From the NCBI GenBank assembly GCA_003439945.1, contig QVRM01002760.1, positions 62,001 through 126,000 of the forward strand: a stretch of 64,000 nt of DNA, in the 5' to 3' direction. A program made the position numbers and the translations under genes. Source of the stretch: Dermanyssus gallinae. Taxonomy: Eukaryota > Arthropoda > Arachnida > Mesostigmata > Dermanyssidae. Under the pieces are notes generated by a model that was not told the DNA's origin, did not search any database, and saw only the letters and a program-made list of their open reading frames with translations. The first letter of the stretch is position 1. The number at the start of each line of letters is the position of its first letter. Positions 10,022 to 19,685 of the stretch are shown here, piece after piece.

Positions 10022-11341
10022 CATGGTGTGTTCAAAACGTATCGCAACTTTTGTGTTTTTTCAAAAATTATTCATTTATTCATGAATATCTATTTTGTCC
10101 CCTTCAAAGTAATCCCCATGAGATATTATACACTTGTGCCAACGGTTTTTCCAATCTTCGAAGCACTTCAAAAAACCATTTTTTTTATTTTGTTCAGCTC
10201 CTCCTTCGATGCCGTCTTTATCTCGTCAAGCGTAGCGTAACGTCGTCCTTTCATGGGCCTCTTCAGTTTAGGGAACAAGAAAAAGTCACAGGGGGCCAGA
10301 TCTGGGGAATACGGTGGCTGCGGCATCATTAGTGTGTTGTTTTTGGCCAAAAACTCGCGCACAAGCAACGATGTGTGAGCAGGGGCGTTATCGTGGTGCA
10401 AAAGCCAATTTTTGTTCTTCCACAAATCCGGGCGTTTCTGGCGGATTGCTTCGCGCAAATTGCGCATAACTTGCAGGTAATATTCCTTATTGACCGTTCT
10501 ACCCTGTGGCAAGAACTCATGATGCACCACGCCCCTGCAATCGAAGAAAACTGTCAGCAAAACTTTCACATTCGACCGAACTTGGCGCGCTTTTTTCGGT
10601 CTTGGTTCGTGCGGCAGCTTCCATTGAGATGATTGAGCTTTGGTTTCCACGTCATAACCATAAACCCACGATTCGTCACCAGTTATGACCCTCTGGAGCA
10701 AATTTGGGTCGTCGCGGACAGAGTCCAACATCTCATTAGCAATGTTCATGCGATGCTGTTTTTGGTCGCAATTGAGCAATTTTGGTACGAATTTCGCGGC
10801 GACCCGTCTCATGCCCAAATCATTGATAAAAATCGAATGGCACGAGCCAATCGATATGTTTAAATCCTCAGCAACTTCTCTAACGGTGATTCGACGATTG
10901 GCCAATACCATTTTCTCCACTTCATTAATTTTTTCGTCTGTTGTTGAAGTGCTCGGGCGTCCGGCACGCTCTTCGTCGTTCACATCTTCTCGGCCTTCTG
11001 AGAACATTTTGTACCACCGATAAACGTTGCTTCGGTCCAAGGTAGCTTCTCCGTATGTCACAGTCAACATTCGGAATGCATCCGCGCACTTAATTTCGTT
11101 TTTCACACAAAATTTGATACAGGTTCTTTGATCCATTTTTTTGAATAGGTAAAAATCGAAGACGATCCAAAACACGTGCAAGCAAAGCAGCTGTCAACAA
11201 TTAAGTGAACATTCAAAATGGCCGAGCTTGTCGGCATAAGTGAGAGACATGAGTACCAACATAACGCCACAAAAAATCGAAATTCGAATATACGTAACCC
11301 GCGAAAATTCAAAAGTCGCGATAACGATTGAACACACCTCG
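10022..11341 (-). mobile_element. mariner transposon with TA target duplications
   Basis: The element is 1320 bp with terminal inverted repeats. The left end reads CATGGTGTGTTCAAAACGTA and the right end, reverse-complemented, CGAGGTGTGTTCAATCGTTA; similarity continues inward for about 35 bp with mismatches. TA dinucleotides at 10020-10021 and 11342-11343 are the expected target duplication. Sister units at 14970 and 15284 carry the unoccupied site, which confirms the boundaries. The length is typical of mariner. It contains one transposase on the minus strand. Confidence 0.92.
10076..11136 (-). CDS. mariner transposase (DD34D), frameshifted near its C terminus
   Basis: This is the cut-and-paste transposase of the surrounding mariner. 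The ATG at 11134-11136 gives an N terminus MDQRTCIKFCVKNEIKCADA, a helix-turn-helix DNA-binding region with a DRSNVYRWYKMFSEGRE segment, and the linker GRPSTSTTDEK. The catalytic aspartates are at about residues 154 (VITGDESWVYGYD), 249 (HHDNAPAH) and 284 (YSPDLAPCDFFLF). The 34-residue gap between the last two makes this DD34D, the mariner signature. The first frame stops at 10168 after 322 codons. A one-base shift beside an eight-T homopolymer (about 10170-10185) would restore a mariner-like C-terminal tail (CFEDWKNRWHKC, YFEGD) that ends at 10076. The break may be real or a homopolymer sequencing error. Apart from it, all catalytic residues are present. Confidence 0.93.
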
Positions 11342-11472
11342 TAGGTAGAGCTACTTATCTACGAAAACAGCAATACAGCCGAATTTTTCATGAGCAGGCC
11401 CCTTACGAAAAGTACGGGAGTAGATGTATTTTTTTAATAGACATTGACTGGTAAAAGACATGATGCGCGCCG

Positions 11473-11500
<28 letters not shown>

Positions 11501-11504
<4 letters not shown>

Positions 11505-11851
11505 AGAGTCGGGTTTCATTCATTTCTTTATGTGCATTGGTGTCAGTTGATCTCTTGACGGTGTTGACGTTGCTCCCCCCTTTCCCCTTTTGTATGACTA
11601 CTTTGTTGTGTCTCTACAAGATTCGAGCAGACAGCAGAGTCAGTGGAGGTGGGGGAAGAATCATAGAAGGCGGAAAGGGGAACCGGCTTTATCATAGAGA
11701 AAGAAGGCAGTGTAGCCGTATGAGCGGCGGTTGGCCGAAGTTGAAGTTGTTTATATTTTTTTTAATAAACCTTACGCTGTTGAAAGCCATTCAGTTGTAC
11801 TCTGTGGGATCCTCTACTACGTAGGCAGAAGTTAACAATTTTCTGCTTACA
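11501..11851 (+). repeat. 5' LTR
   Basis: It starts TGTGAGAGTCGGG and ends TTCTGCTTACA. AATAAA lies at 11764-11769 beside a TTTATATTTTTTTT stretch. Compared with the 3' LTR it keeps an approximately 130-bp segment after TTTCATTCAT but lacks an approximately 113-bp segment after ATAGAGAAAG. Confidence 0.88.
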
Positions 11852-11854
11852 TTT

Positions 11855-11872
11855 TGGTGGCAGCGGTGGGAT
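11855..11872 (+). promoter_or_regulatory. Primer-binding site, tRNA-Leu
   Basis: Three bases after the 5' LTR, TGGTGGCAGCGGTGGGAT is the exact complement of the 3' end of a leucine tRNA (…ATCCCACCGCTGCCA plus CCA). This is where minus-strand DNA synthesis would be primed. The tRNA match is from memory of eukaryotic tRNA-Leu(AAG) sequences. Confidence 0.75.
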
Positions 11873-12032
11873 CTCCGTTCGTCGTAACGTGCGGACGCAC
11901 CGACTTGCGGCTGGTGGCTTGAGATAGCGTAGGTTCGAGTTAGGCCTGGATCGGCAGAACGACCGAAGTGAGTGACTCAGTGATTTTTTGGTGTGGCTTG
12001 GTGGTGGCAGCCGAAGACGCAGTCAGAACAAA

Positions 12033-14138
12033 ATGGAGGAGACGGACAACAAGTCACTCGAAGATACTGTTGGTGCGCTAGCAAGAATGATGCAGAATAA
12101 GGCTGCAGATAACCATAGAAGACCGGAAAATTTTCAGAAACAGCAGAAAGAATTTCAGAAACAGCAGGAAGAATTTCAAAAACTCGTAATAGAGAAAGTG
12201 CTGAAAACAGAAGTACCGGGGACAGAACAGCCAACAGCAACTATGGCACCGACGGTGGTGGCTGTGCAATCTGAAGCATTTGTTGATGTTTGCAGCCAAG
12301 TAGACTCGTATTATGGAGAAAGAGGCTTGCCGGCCAGGGAGTGGATCCGAATGTTTGAGCTAGCGAAGAAGATTGGAGAGTGGTCCTGGGCGGAGACAAG
12401 TCGCGTGCTGTTCGTTAAGATGTGCGGAGAAGCCCGAACATGGCACACAACCCATGGACACAGGTGTCGTGACTTTGATGAGTGGCGGGCGATGTTCATG
12501 GCTGCCTTTGACCGAAAGGCAGACAAAAGTGTCCTCCTAGACGAAATTTGTGCGTGTCGGCAGCAGACGGGTGAATCTCTCGGTAGTTACGCCCGGCGGC
12601 TTGAAGCTTTAGCGTTGCAGCTACCGTTATCGACGCAAGAAATCAAATCGCGTGTGCTTACCGAGTTGCGTCCGGAGTTTGGATTTTTGATTCAAGATGT
12701 GGCGCGCCAGCAACATGATGATATATCCTCGTTGATCCACGACATCCAAGACGCGATTGATCTGCAGGAGCGTTGGCGGCAAGTCAGTGGCGATGTGACC
12801 AGGAGCGGCTCTATGACAGATCAGTCGAGATACAGTCGGGGCCAGAATGTTGGCCATCGAGCTGAGAACTGTGTAAAGCCAAGTTCTAGAGAGTCCTGGG
12901 GCGGCCAGCAGCAGAAATCATTAAGTTATGCGTCGCGACATACGACCTCGGTGCATCAGCCACGTCACTGGGACCGGGCCGGTGGCAGCGATAACGCCGA
13001 AAACCAAAGCGATCGCACACGGCTCCCCACGTGCTTTAACTGCGGGAACGCAGGACACATTAGGCGTGATTGTAAGGTTCATAGCGTGCGACAGGTAACG
13101 TACAGGCCAACCGGCAGCGCAACTGGATCTCGTGTGGCTGACGGGAGCGAAGGCAAGCTCGTAGTAGTGGACGGCAAGAAATGGCAAGCCAAAGTAGACA
13201 CCCAGTCTGATATAACGTGCGTGTCTCGTAAGGCAGCCCTGCAGATGGGTCTGAAAATACGACCGACGACCGTTGGTCGCGTCCAAGGTATTGGTGGTGG
13301 CTTCTGTACGCCGGTCGGCGAGTGCATGGTCTCGGTAGCGTCCGATGGCATGGTGCATGAAGAAGTGGCACTTACCGTGCTGGAAGATGGTGCGATGCTC
13401 GGGGAGTCAATCTTACTGGGCAAGAACCTGCTCGATCGCCGAGAGCTGATTACAGTTTACAGAGAGGGTAGTGCTATTATTCTTAGTTCAGCGGCGTACC
13501 CGGAGCTAGCGAAGGTACTACCAGGCTCGGTAGAGCCAAGGGTTGAACTCGTCGCCAAGGAAAACACTAAGCTTCTTCCACGAAGCGTCTGCTTGGTTCG
13601 TGTACGGCCAATCGAGGCGGTGGATGGCCCGGAAATGGTCGAAGGCCATGATGGTCGTAGTGGAATACTGTTGGATGTAAGCGACGGAGTGGACGCCGTG
13701 TTGCCTGTGGTCAACTACGGGGATGAGATTAGTCAGCTGAAGGAAGGCGCTGTTGTCAAACGAGGGCGTTTGGTTGACGTGGAAGGTATTACGTACCAAG
13801 TGGTACTAGGAGAAGAGACGGCAGAGCCTAGAGAGAGTGGCGAGGTCACAGCGGGGACATTGGTGTCGGTGAATGCTATGCGTGTGGCTGCGTCGATAAA
13901 CGCGGAGAACCTGCAACTACAGGTTGGAGAGGGCACCCCGGCCCCTGTTAAGGCTAAGTTAAGGTCACTGCTGCATCAACACGCGCCGGTAATAGCCATG
14001 TCGATGAAGAATCTTGGCCACACGCCATTAGCAGAGTTTAAAATTATTGAGGTACCGGGAAGCCGACCAGTAGCGGCGAAACCTTACCGATTGTCGAGCG
14101 TAGTGCGAATGACAACTCGGATTATGGCGACGTCGTGA
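12033..14138 (+). CDS. gag-protease polyprotein with truncated RT start
   Basis: I chose the ATG at 12033 (MEETDNKSLEDTVGALARMM); the upstream part of the frame has no ATG. The product is 701 residues. The N-terminal glutamine-rich coiled coil (about 38-60) repeats a QKQQKEFQKQQEEF pattern. A Retrotrans_gag domain follows, with EWRAMFMAAFDRKADK and ETSLGSY-like features. A CCHC zinc knuckle CFNCGNAGHIRRDC is at about 334-347. The aspartic protease domain begins near 389 with DTQSDITCVS, where the usual DTG glycine is Gln, and has a later LGESILLGKNLL flap-side motif. The frame ends soon after RPVAAKPYRLSS, the usual lead-in to RT. It is probably cleaved into capsid and nucleocapsid if the protease works, which the missing Gly makes doubtful. 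Confidence 0.85.
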   Translation: MEETDNKSLEDTVGALARMMQNKAADNHRRPENFQKQQKEFQKQQEEFQKLVIEKVLKTEVPGTEQPTATMAPTVVAVQSEAFVDVCSQVDSYYGERGLPAREWIRMFELAKKIGEWSWAETSRVLFVKMCGEARTWHTTHGHRCRDFDEWRAMFMAAFDRKADKSVLLDEICACRQQTGESLGSYARRLEALALQLPLSTQEIKSRVLTELRPEFGFLIQDVARQQHDDISSLIHDIQDAIDLQERWRQVSGDVTRSGSMTDQSRYSRGQNVGHRAENCVKPSSRESWGGQQQKSLSYASRHTTSVHQPRHWDRAGGSDNAENQSDRTRLPTCFNCGNAGHIRRDCKVHSVRQVTYRPTGSATGSRVADGSEGKLVVVDGKKWQAKVDTQSDITCVSRKAALQMGLKIRPTTVGRVQGIGGGFCTPVGECMVSVASDGMVHEEVALTVLEDGAMLGESILLGKNLLDRRELITVYREGSAIILSSAAYPELAKVLPGSVEPRVELVAKENTKLLPRSVCLVRVRPIEAVDGPEMVEGHDGRSGILLDVSDGVDAVLPVVNYGDEISQLKEGAVVKRGRLVDVEGITYQVVLGEETAEPRESGEVTAGTLVSVNAMRVAASINAENLQLQVGEGTPAPVKAKLRSLLHQHAPVIAMSMKNLGHTPLAEFKIIEVPGSRPVAAKPYRLSSVVRMTTRIMATS

Positions 14139-14416
14139 GATCAACACAGCACTCGCCGAATACTGCCGCTGACTCCGCTGGATACACTGGCGAAAAGAAG
14201 GATGAGAGCGCCGCCGATCGGGAAGACGAGCCACAATCGACGACTCATCCGGCGGCTGTTACGACTAGCGCCTCTCCCGGGAAGGCAGGTACCGTCAAGG
14301 AGAAGCGAGCGCGGACCACACGAAGCGGTCAAGGGTTGGACGCAGAGGCGGGAGCGGAACAGAGACGAAGCTCCAGGCGTCGGCGACAACCAAACTATTA
14401 TTATAATGATTATTAA
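14135..14416 (+). pseudogene. Integrase C-terminal tail remnant
   Basis: This frame differs from that of gag-protease and overlaps its end. It encodes a basic, serine- and arginine-rich tail (RRSSRRRRQPNYYYNDY) like the extreme C terminus of Ty3/Gypsy integrases. RT, RNase H and the integrase catalytic core are absent between the two, so an internal deletion with a frame change joined them. It has no independent function. Confidence 0.6.
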
Positions 14417-14473
14417 ACGCCTAAAAGTTCACTCGATGAGGACATCGACAATCTATCGGTAGCATTGGCCGAG

Positions 14474-14786
14474 TGTGAGAGTCGGGTTTCATTCATCAGG
14501 GAAAAATCATAGAAGGGGGAAAGGGGAACCGGCTTTATCATAGAGAAAGATGTTTAGCAAACATGTTGCGATGTGCACTTTGGCGACGGCTGCCGAGGAG
14601 ATCGGGTCGCAGAGAAGTTACGTGAACGACGTAAGACGTCGTAGTTGTCGGCAGTGTAGCCGTATGAGCGGCGGTTGGCCGAAGTTGAAGTTGTTTATAT
14701 TTTTTTAATAAACCTTACGCTGTTGAAAGCCATTCAGTTGTACTCTGTGGGATCCTCTACTACGTAGGCAGAAGTTAACAATTTTC

Positions 14787-14794
<8 letters not shown>
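14474..14794 (+). repeat. 3' LTR
   Basis: It starts TGTGAGAGTCGGG and ends TTCTGTTTACA, with AATAAA at 14707-14712. It lacks the approximately 130-bp block present in the 5' LTR but has about 113 bp (from ATGTTTAGCAAACATG to CGTAGTTGTC) that the 5' LTR lacks. Outside these blocks the two are nearly identical. No strong polypurine tract lies directly before it. Confidence 0.85.
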
Positions 14795-14818
<24 letters not shown>

Positions 14819-15100
14819 TTAAACAGCATTTAGTTTATACAGTTTTGTATTACACCCTTCCTACATCACGCTCGCCATGTATATATATATATATATTTAG
14901 AGTAGGGCATACATCGTGTAACAAGCTTTGTTAGGGCTGTGCGCTCCAGAAATTCGAATCATGCTGGTGGATACGTAGAGCTACTTATCTACGAAAACAG
15001 CAATACAGCCGAATTTTTCATGAGCAGGCCCCTTACGAAAAGTACGGGAGTAGATGTATTTTTTAATAGACATTAACTGGTAAAAGACATGATGCGCGCC

Positions 15101-15134
<34 letters not shown>

Positions 15135-15359
15135 AGCATTTGGTTTATACAGTTTTGTATTACACTCTTCCTACATCACATTCGCCATGTATATATATAT
15201 TAATATATATTTAGAATAGGGCATACATCGTGTAACAAGCTTTGTTAGGCCTGTGCACTCCAGAAATTCGAATCATGCTGATGGATACGCAGAGCTACTT
15301 ATCTACGAAAACAGCAGTACAGCCGATTTTTTCATGAGCAGGCCCCTTATCGTAAACAA

Positions 15360-16395
15360 ATGTGTTTTACGCCCAGTCGTGGTGCATCGGTTGCTGAGAC
15401 AGCTCGATGCCTTGACATTAATCGAAACAGTGTGTATAGGACTGCGCAGAGACACCAGGACATAGTACATCTCAGAGACCAATTTAGTCAATCGAGATCC
15501 GTTAGAACGCCACAACTTGTCGATCGCGTACGTAAAAAAATTGGCTGGAAATCCGGTGCCTCAATGCCAGCTCACACGCTTGTGATGTCGGCGTGATCGG
15601 CAGGACGATAAGAAGAATTGTCCTACATAGTCTACATCTCAGGCCAAACCGACATCAATTCTGCCAACGTCTAACGGCATCTGATAAAAAAAACGGCCGC
15701 GTTTGTGCAAAAAGCGGCTAAATCGCTTTTAGTCTGAACGCCACCTGGAGGTGTCATAGTCTGATAAATCTGTCGAGTCCGGTGGCGTGGTGCATTCGCG
15801 TGCGCCTTGCGAACGGAGGAGACACGTAGGTACATGGGTTTGATCGCTGCTGTTGCACATTTGTATTCATAAAGTTCGTCTTACAAAGCAATGCCAAATC
15901 GATTCCGTGAACGTTAAATGCTGGCTGAGAGTCAACCCGAACAAAAGTTTTGAGGTCTGATATGTCAAATTTTAGCCTGCAGCGAAGAAAAAAATAGATG
16001 AGATAATAGAGTACTTGGGTCGCAGCGTGAAAAAAGGGGATTAGCACGGCAAAATGGTCAACCGGGGCGAGAGTACCTCAAATGGCAAAACTCTACTGGT
16101 TTATTTCGATCGGCCACGATCTGTGTCGGCTGAAGTGCATAAATCGGGGGCCCTTGAGGACGTCCTTCTTCCCTGAGCATCCACCCGATCTTCCAGCCAG
16201 ACGGTGGGTCGGCTTACACCGCTAATGCCTGTGCAGGAATGGTTAAAAACAGCGTTCACTGTGGGGTGTTCGGATTATTCACTGTGGGGCGTCTTGTTGG
16301 TCACACACGCCACCAACATCAGCCCGCATGGGATGAACTTGATGAAGCCTACCGACGTGCAACGGTGGATAGAATGATCCAGCGCCTGAGGAAGT
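15360..16395 (+). pseudogene. Tc1/mariner-superfamily (maT/IS630-like) transposase, split by a SINE
   Basis: The first part (15360-15760) encodes an N-terminal helix-turn-helix region: VAETARCLDINRNSVYR, RTPQLVDRVRKKIG and, in another frame, IRRIVLHSLHLRP. After the SINE, 16050-16395 continues with GKTLLVYFDR, VHKSGALEDVLLP, QPDGGSAYTANA and WDELDEAYRRATVDRMIQRL. That order fits a transposase with a Q-D-GAPAHT motif and the conserved C-terminal helix. Several frameshifts and the nested SINE show it is dead. Confidence 0.65.
15771..15954 (+). mobile_element. tRNA-derived SINE (family A) nested in the transposase relic
   Basis: It carries the family head GTCCGGTGGCGTGGTG, a decayed B box (GGTTTGATCGC) and the tail GGCTGAGAGTCAACCCGAA. 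Flanks GTCTGATA at 15759-15766 and 15955-15962 match exactly and look like a target-site duplication. It interrupts the transposase and is therefore younger. Confidence 0.8.
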
Positions 16396-18150
16396 GAGTA
16401 ACCAAAAATGCGATCGATTCGAATGAGGGTCTGCTGTGTGCAACCAAACTACCAGATTTTGAATGAATCATGCATACTTTTTGCATCATGACTCTTATAT
16501 ATACAAACTACATTTATTTTCACATTATTGGGTACAATTGTGGTACAATTATCATGGTAATATATGTAATGTTTAAATATACGTACTTTTGAAAGAAAAA
16601 ACGTAACTAATTTGAATTTGCATGCGCCCATTTGGCCATTCGCCAAGCAAACAATATGTCTACAAACTCATTGCGGGCCACGGCTTTAGGAATGATTGAT
16701 CGCTAATTCTTATGTTATTGGTGCGTACATCAAAAAGTGTCCTAACAGTTCACATTTGCTTAGTTGACGTAGAGGAGATATGTCGCGTTGCATGAAAAGT
16801 GAGTCAATACAAGGAACAACATTATCTACAACGTTTTGAGGACATCAATAACTACATGTGTCAGAAAACGTATTCCATTATTCTTAATTTACAAACCATA
16901 ACTTACTTCACGTTAAACATTTTGCTCAGTGGCGAAGTGTCGCCTCATTATAAACATAGCTCTAAGTGCGTCACTCTACATGATTTAAGCTCTGCGGGTG
17001 ATCCCGTCATATTCTTCATCTTATATAAGCATACCGTTATTTCTAAATAATAGAACCACTACCGCTTCTATAGCCTAGATGGAAAGATACCAGTCGCAAA
17101 GGAACCTCCAGCAGACATTAAAACTGAGCAGGAGCATAAAAATCTCGGAGACTGAAACGCCACTTAGCGACTGGCCCCCTTTTCATATGTCTCTATGTCG
17201 TCACAACTCATACGGCGCCCTGCCGTGGAGTTTCCAAGCGTATTAAAGGCGAGTGTCGCGACGCAGTTCCTTGAAATGGTTTTTATATAAGACAATCATC
17301 GCAGCTCTAACCACCCTGAGGTGGCGACTGCGACTGTGACTGTTCAGATAAGCAGCTTTAGTTTCCACTGTGTTCCATTTACGGTGCCGACGGTATATTT
17401 TGTTGACATTATGGCGTAGCCGCTGCGATCCTGTCGAGAAACGAGGACACGTGTGGCTTAAGTGACTTATTCGAGTTAGGAGAGCCAGTAGACTTAAAAG
17501 GCTCATCCTATAGAAAATCGAATAGAAATATATTAGAATATTTCTATTTTCAGGTGTTTTCACCATGAATTGGTAGTATATTACAATTATCGTTCATATA
17601 TAATTTTGAAGGCTAACAATATCGTTGTCATTTGACTGTAGTTACGATGTTTCGATAAACGAAAGCAGTTAAGTATATGGTAATGCCCGATATTGCACTT
17701 TTTACAATCTATACGTACGCACTCGTCAATTTCATAACAATTACCTTTTACGCATATGAGGTGGTGGTAACCATGACACGTTGTTCGGCGTATTATGGAG
17801 ATGTTTTCTTGTGATGACAATTTTCATTTTTTCTGCAAATAACGCGCCCTTCGACAAAAATGCGCATTACTAAAGCTATGTTGCGGTTTCCTTTAAATTC
17901 TCTGTAGGCTGTTAAGGTTTTGTACTGACGGGTATCTAGTACGGTACAAAATATTGTGGCAGCGTCGCTGATGCGTTCTTTGATAAGCCCAACGTGCGCT
18001 TTCTGAAACAGGGTTTTATTTTATCTGAATTTCTAAGATCTGACGTTGCAAAATAAGAGGCAATGACATGAAGACAGTATCTCATGCTATAGAAACCATT
18101 TTTATTCTAAGCAAGTTTAGCGCTTTTTTTAATGTTATGGTAGTCACGTC
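16396..18150. other. Unassigned AT-rich sequence
   Basis: No gene or known repeat was recognised. TTTGGCCATTCGCCAAGCAA near 16630 resembles the lead-in of the (TA)n tract at 8.95 kb. Confidence 0.4.
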
Positions 18151-18153
18151 TCG

Positions 18154-18161
<8 letters not shown>

Positions 18162-18189
<28 letters not shown>
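18162..18189. repeat. (TA)n microsatellite
   Basis: A clean run of about 14 TA units. Confidence 0.9.
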
Positions 18190-18193
<4 letters not shown>

Positions 18194-19535
18194 GTTGTCG
18201 CGTCTACCTTCCTATACATATATTGACTTCTAATCGATTGATTTATTGATGTGCATTTAATTCCGTTTTGAAAGCCTATTGTTGCGGTGGCGGTTCCTGC
18301 ACGTTTCTGCCTTCCTTCAGTTGGGCGTCTGCCACGTGGCACGCCCGCTGTAAGCTGATTCCCCAGCTGGCGCAACGTCGTTCAGAATCTCCTCTCCGTG
18401 CGAGATTGAAGTGAATCTTTTGCCGGGGGTAGTGCCCCATACGACGTCGTCGTTCGAGCTGCTGCTGCTGAGGTTTAAGTGGTTCAGTTGCGAGAACGAC
18501 TTTCGACCGCATCGGCTTCACGTGCGCGCCTTTCGCGGCCCCGTTTGGTTGACGATACGACCTCGAAACGCAAAAGTTGTAGATGGCCAAGAGACCATAC
18601 TCTACTTTTGTCACAAATAGGAGACCCCTGTCCCTCGGTAGCAGCCGAAATGCTTTATCATGAGGTATATGGAAGGGACTAGGGCGTCGAAGAACGCAAG
18701 ATCATGTCTGGCACGAAGTCTCGCATCGACAAGATCGACGAGCACACGACGCCGCGATAGCCTGCGGAACAAGATCATCGCGACTAAAGGAATGCAAAAA
18801 CATGCCGGTCAAAAGCCAACAAATCGTCTTTTATCGCTTAGCCTACGGGGAGGGTAACGGGATAACGCGTAGAGATAGAGCGAACTAAGCGAAGTTTCGA
18901 CGAAGTTGGTGACCCTATCTGCATAGATTCATCGCGCACAGGATTGCGTTGCGTGGCTGGCCGTGTCGACGTCGCTGTAGCCCCGTCAGCGGCAGCCCCA
19001 CCTGCAATCCCAACAAAAATAATCAAATTTATTCGCAGAAGCCGCGCATTGTTGATGCTCCCAGAACATCAACCCCTGTCATTTGTGCCAAATACCTAAT
19101 GTGTTGGCACGTCATTTGCGTCAAAATCAATGAACCAATGTGTCGGCCAAATAGCAGGGCCCACACGTTAATTGTGTGTCGGGTCGTTTTGCCGCGTTCG
19201 GCCATTGAGACAGCTGACGACGTCTTCCGCCACCTGTTGTCGCCATTGCTGGAAGTGTTGGATGAGTTCAGAAGCCTGGCTACTCAATCACGCTTTGCCT
19301 GTTTCTCTTCCTCCCTCTCTCTCGCTTTCCCTCCGTGCTCTTTCACATTCTTCTTCGACCTCTTTTCTGTTTGCTTCTCTTACTTTCCTTGCCTTCTATC
19401 TTGCTTTCTCCATACATCTATCGGGTGCCCGTCAAGGGCACGGCAAAGCCCCTTAAACAGTCCATCTCGACACCGCGCCAACAAACAAACAGACAGACAA
19501 TCACTACTACTATTAGAAAGTAGTAACTACTAGGT
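18190..19535. other. Unassigned GC-richer sequence
   Basis: The sequence is GC-richer than its surroundings, with long overlapping open frames of up to 194 codons at 18949-19533. That frame is serine/arginine/cysteine-rich with no domain I recognise. It could include host exons or regulatory DNA, but nothing distinguishes them. Confidence 0.3.
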
Positions 19536-19540
19536 AACGT

Positions 19541-19656
19541 TTCCGGGCTGACCCAGCTTAGCCAACATTTCTCGTCCATGAAACCACTCTCGCATTGTTT
19601 CATAAGACGAACCCCAAGAACTACAAATATGCAACGCTGGGGATTGAGCACGTGCA
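19541..19656 (-). mobile_element. SINE family A, 5'-truncated copy
   Basis: The minus strand retains the body (GGACGTTAAATC-related sequence decayed, with CGTCTTATGAAACAATGCG). It reaches only a decayed B-box area (TGCTCAATCCC) and lacks the A-box head. It lies about 30 bp from a complete copy in the same orientation. Confidence 0.6.
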
Positions 19657-19685
19657 CCCATGAGTCTTACTATAACTGCTACTAC

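Larger units (their letters stand above)
11501..14794 (+). mobile_element. Ty3/Gypsy-type LTR retrotransposon, internally deleted
   Basis: The element has two related LTRs (11501-11851 and 14474-14794, both TG...CA), a primer-binding site and a gag-protease frame. It has only a stub of RT and a tail of integrase, so about the length of RT, RNase H and the integrase core is missing. It sits inside a (TA)n tract of the tandem array, so its short target duplication cannot be distinguished from the microsatellite. It would be non-autonomous and would need RT and integrase supplied by another copy. Confidence 0.88.
9756..15349 (+). repeat. Tandem array of a ~310-bp unit, split by two transposons
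   Basis: The unit runs from a (TA)n tract through AAACAGCATTTGGTTTATAC, CACATTCGCCATG, a second (TA)n, GGGCATACATCGTGTAACAA, CCAGAAATTCGAATCATGCT and GAGCAGGCCCCTTA to AAAGACATGATGCGCGCC. Unit ends are at about 9809, 11471 and 15101, and the last unit stops at about 15349. Four units can be counted. The first keeps only its last 54 bp, the second holds the mariner, an LTR element separates the second and third, and the fourth is truncated where the transposase pseudogene begins. No protein is encoded by the unit. Confidence 0.8.

Noticed and set aside
18949..19533. 194-codon frame as a gene
   Set aside because: It has no domain, and the composition looks like a GC/CT-rich chance frame in which the other strand and other frames are also open.
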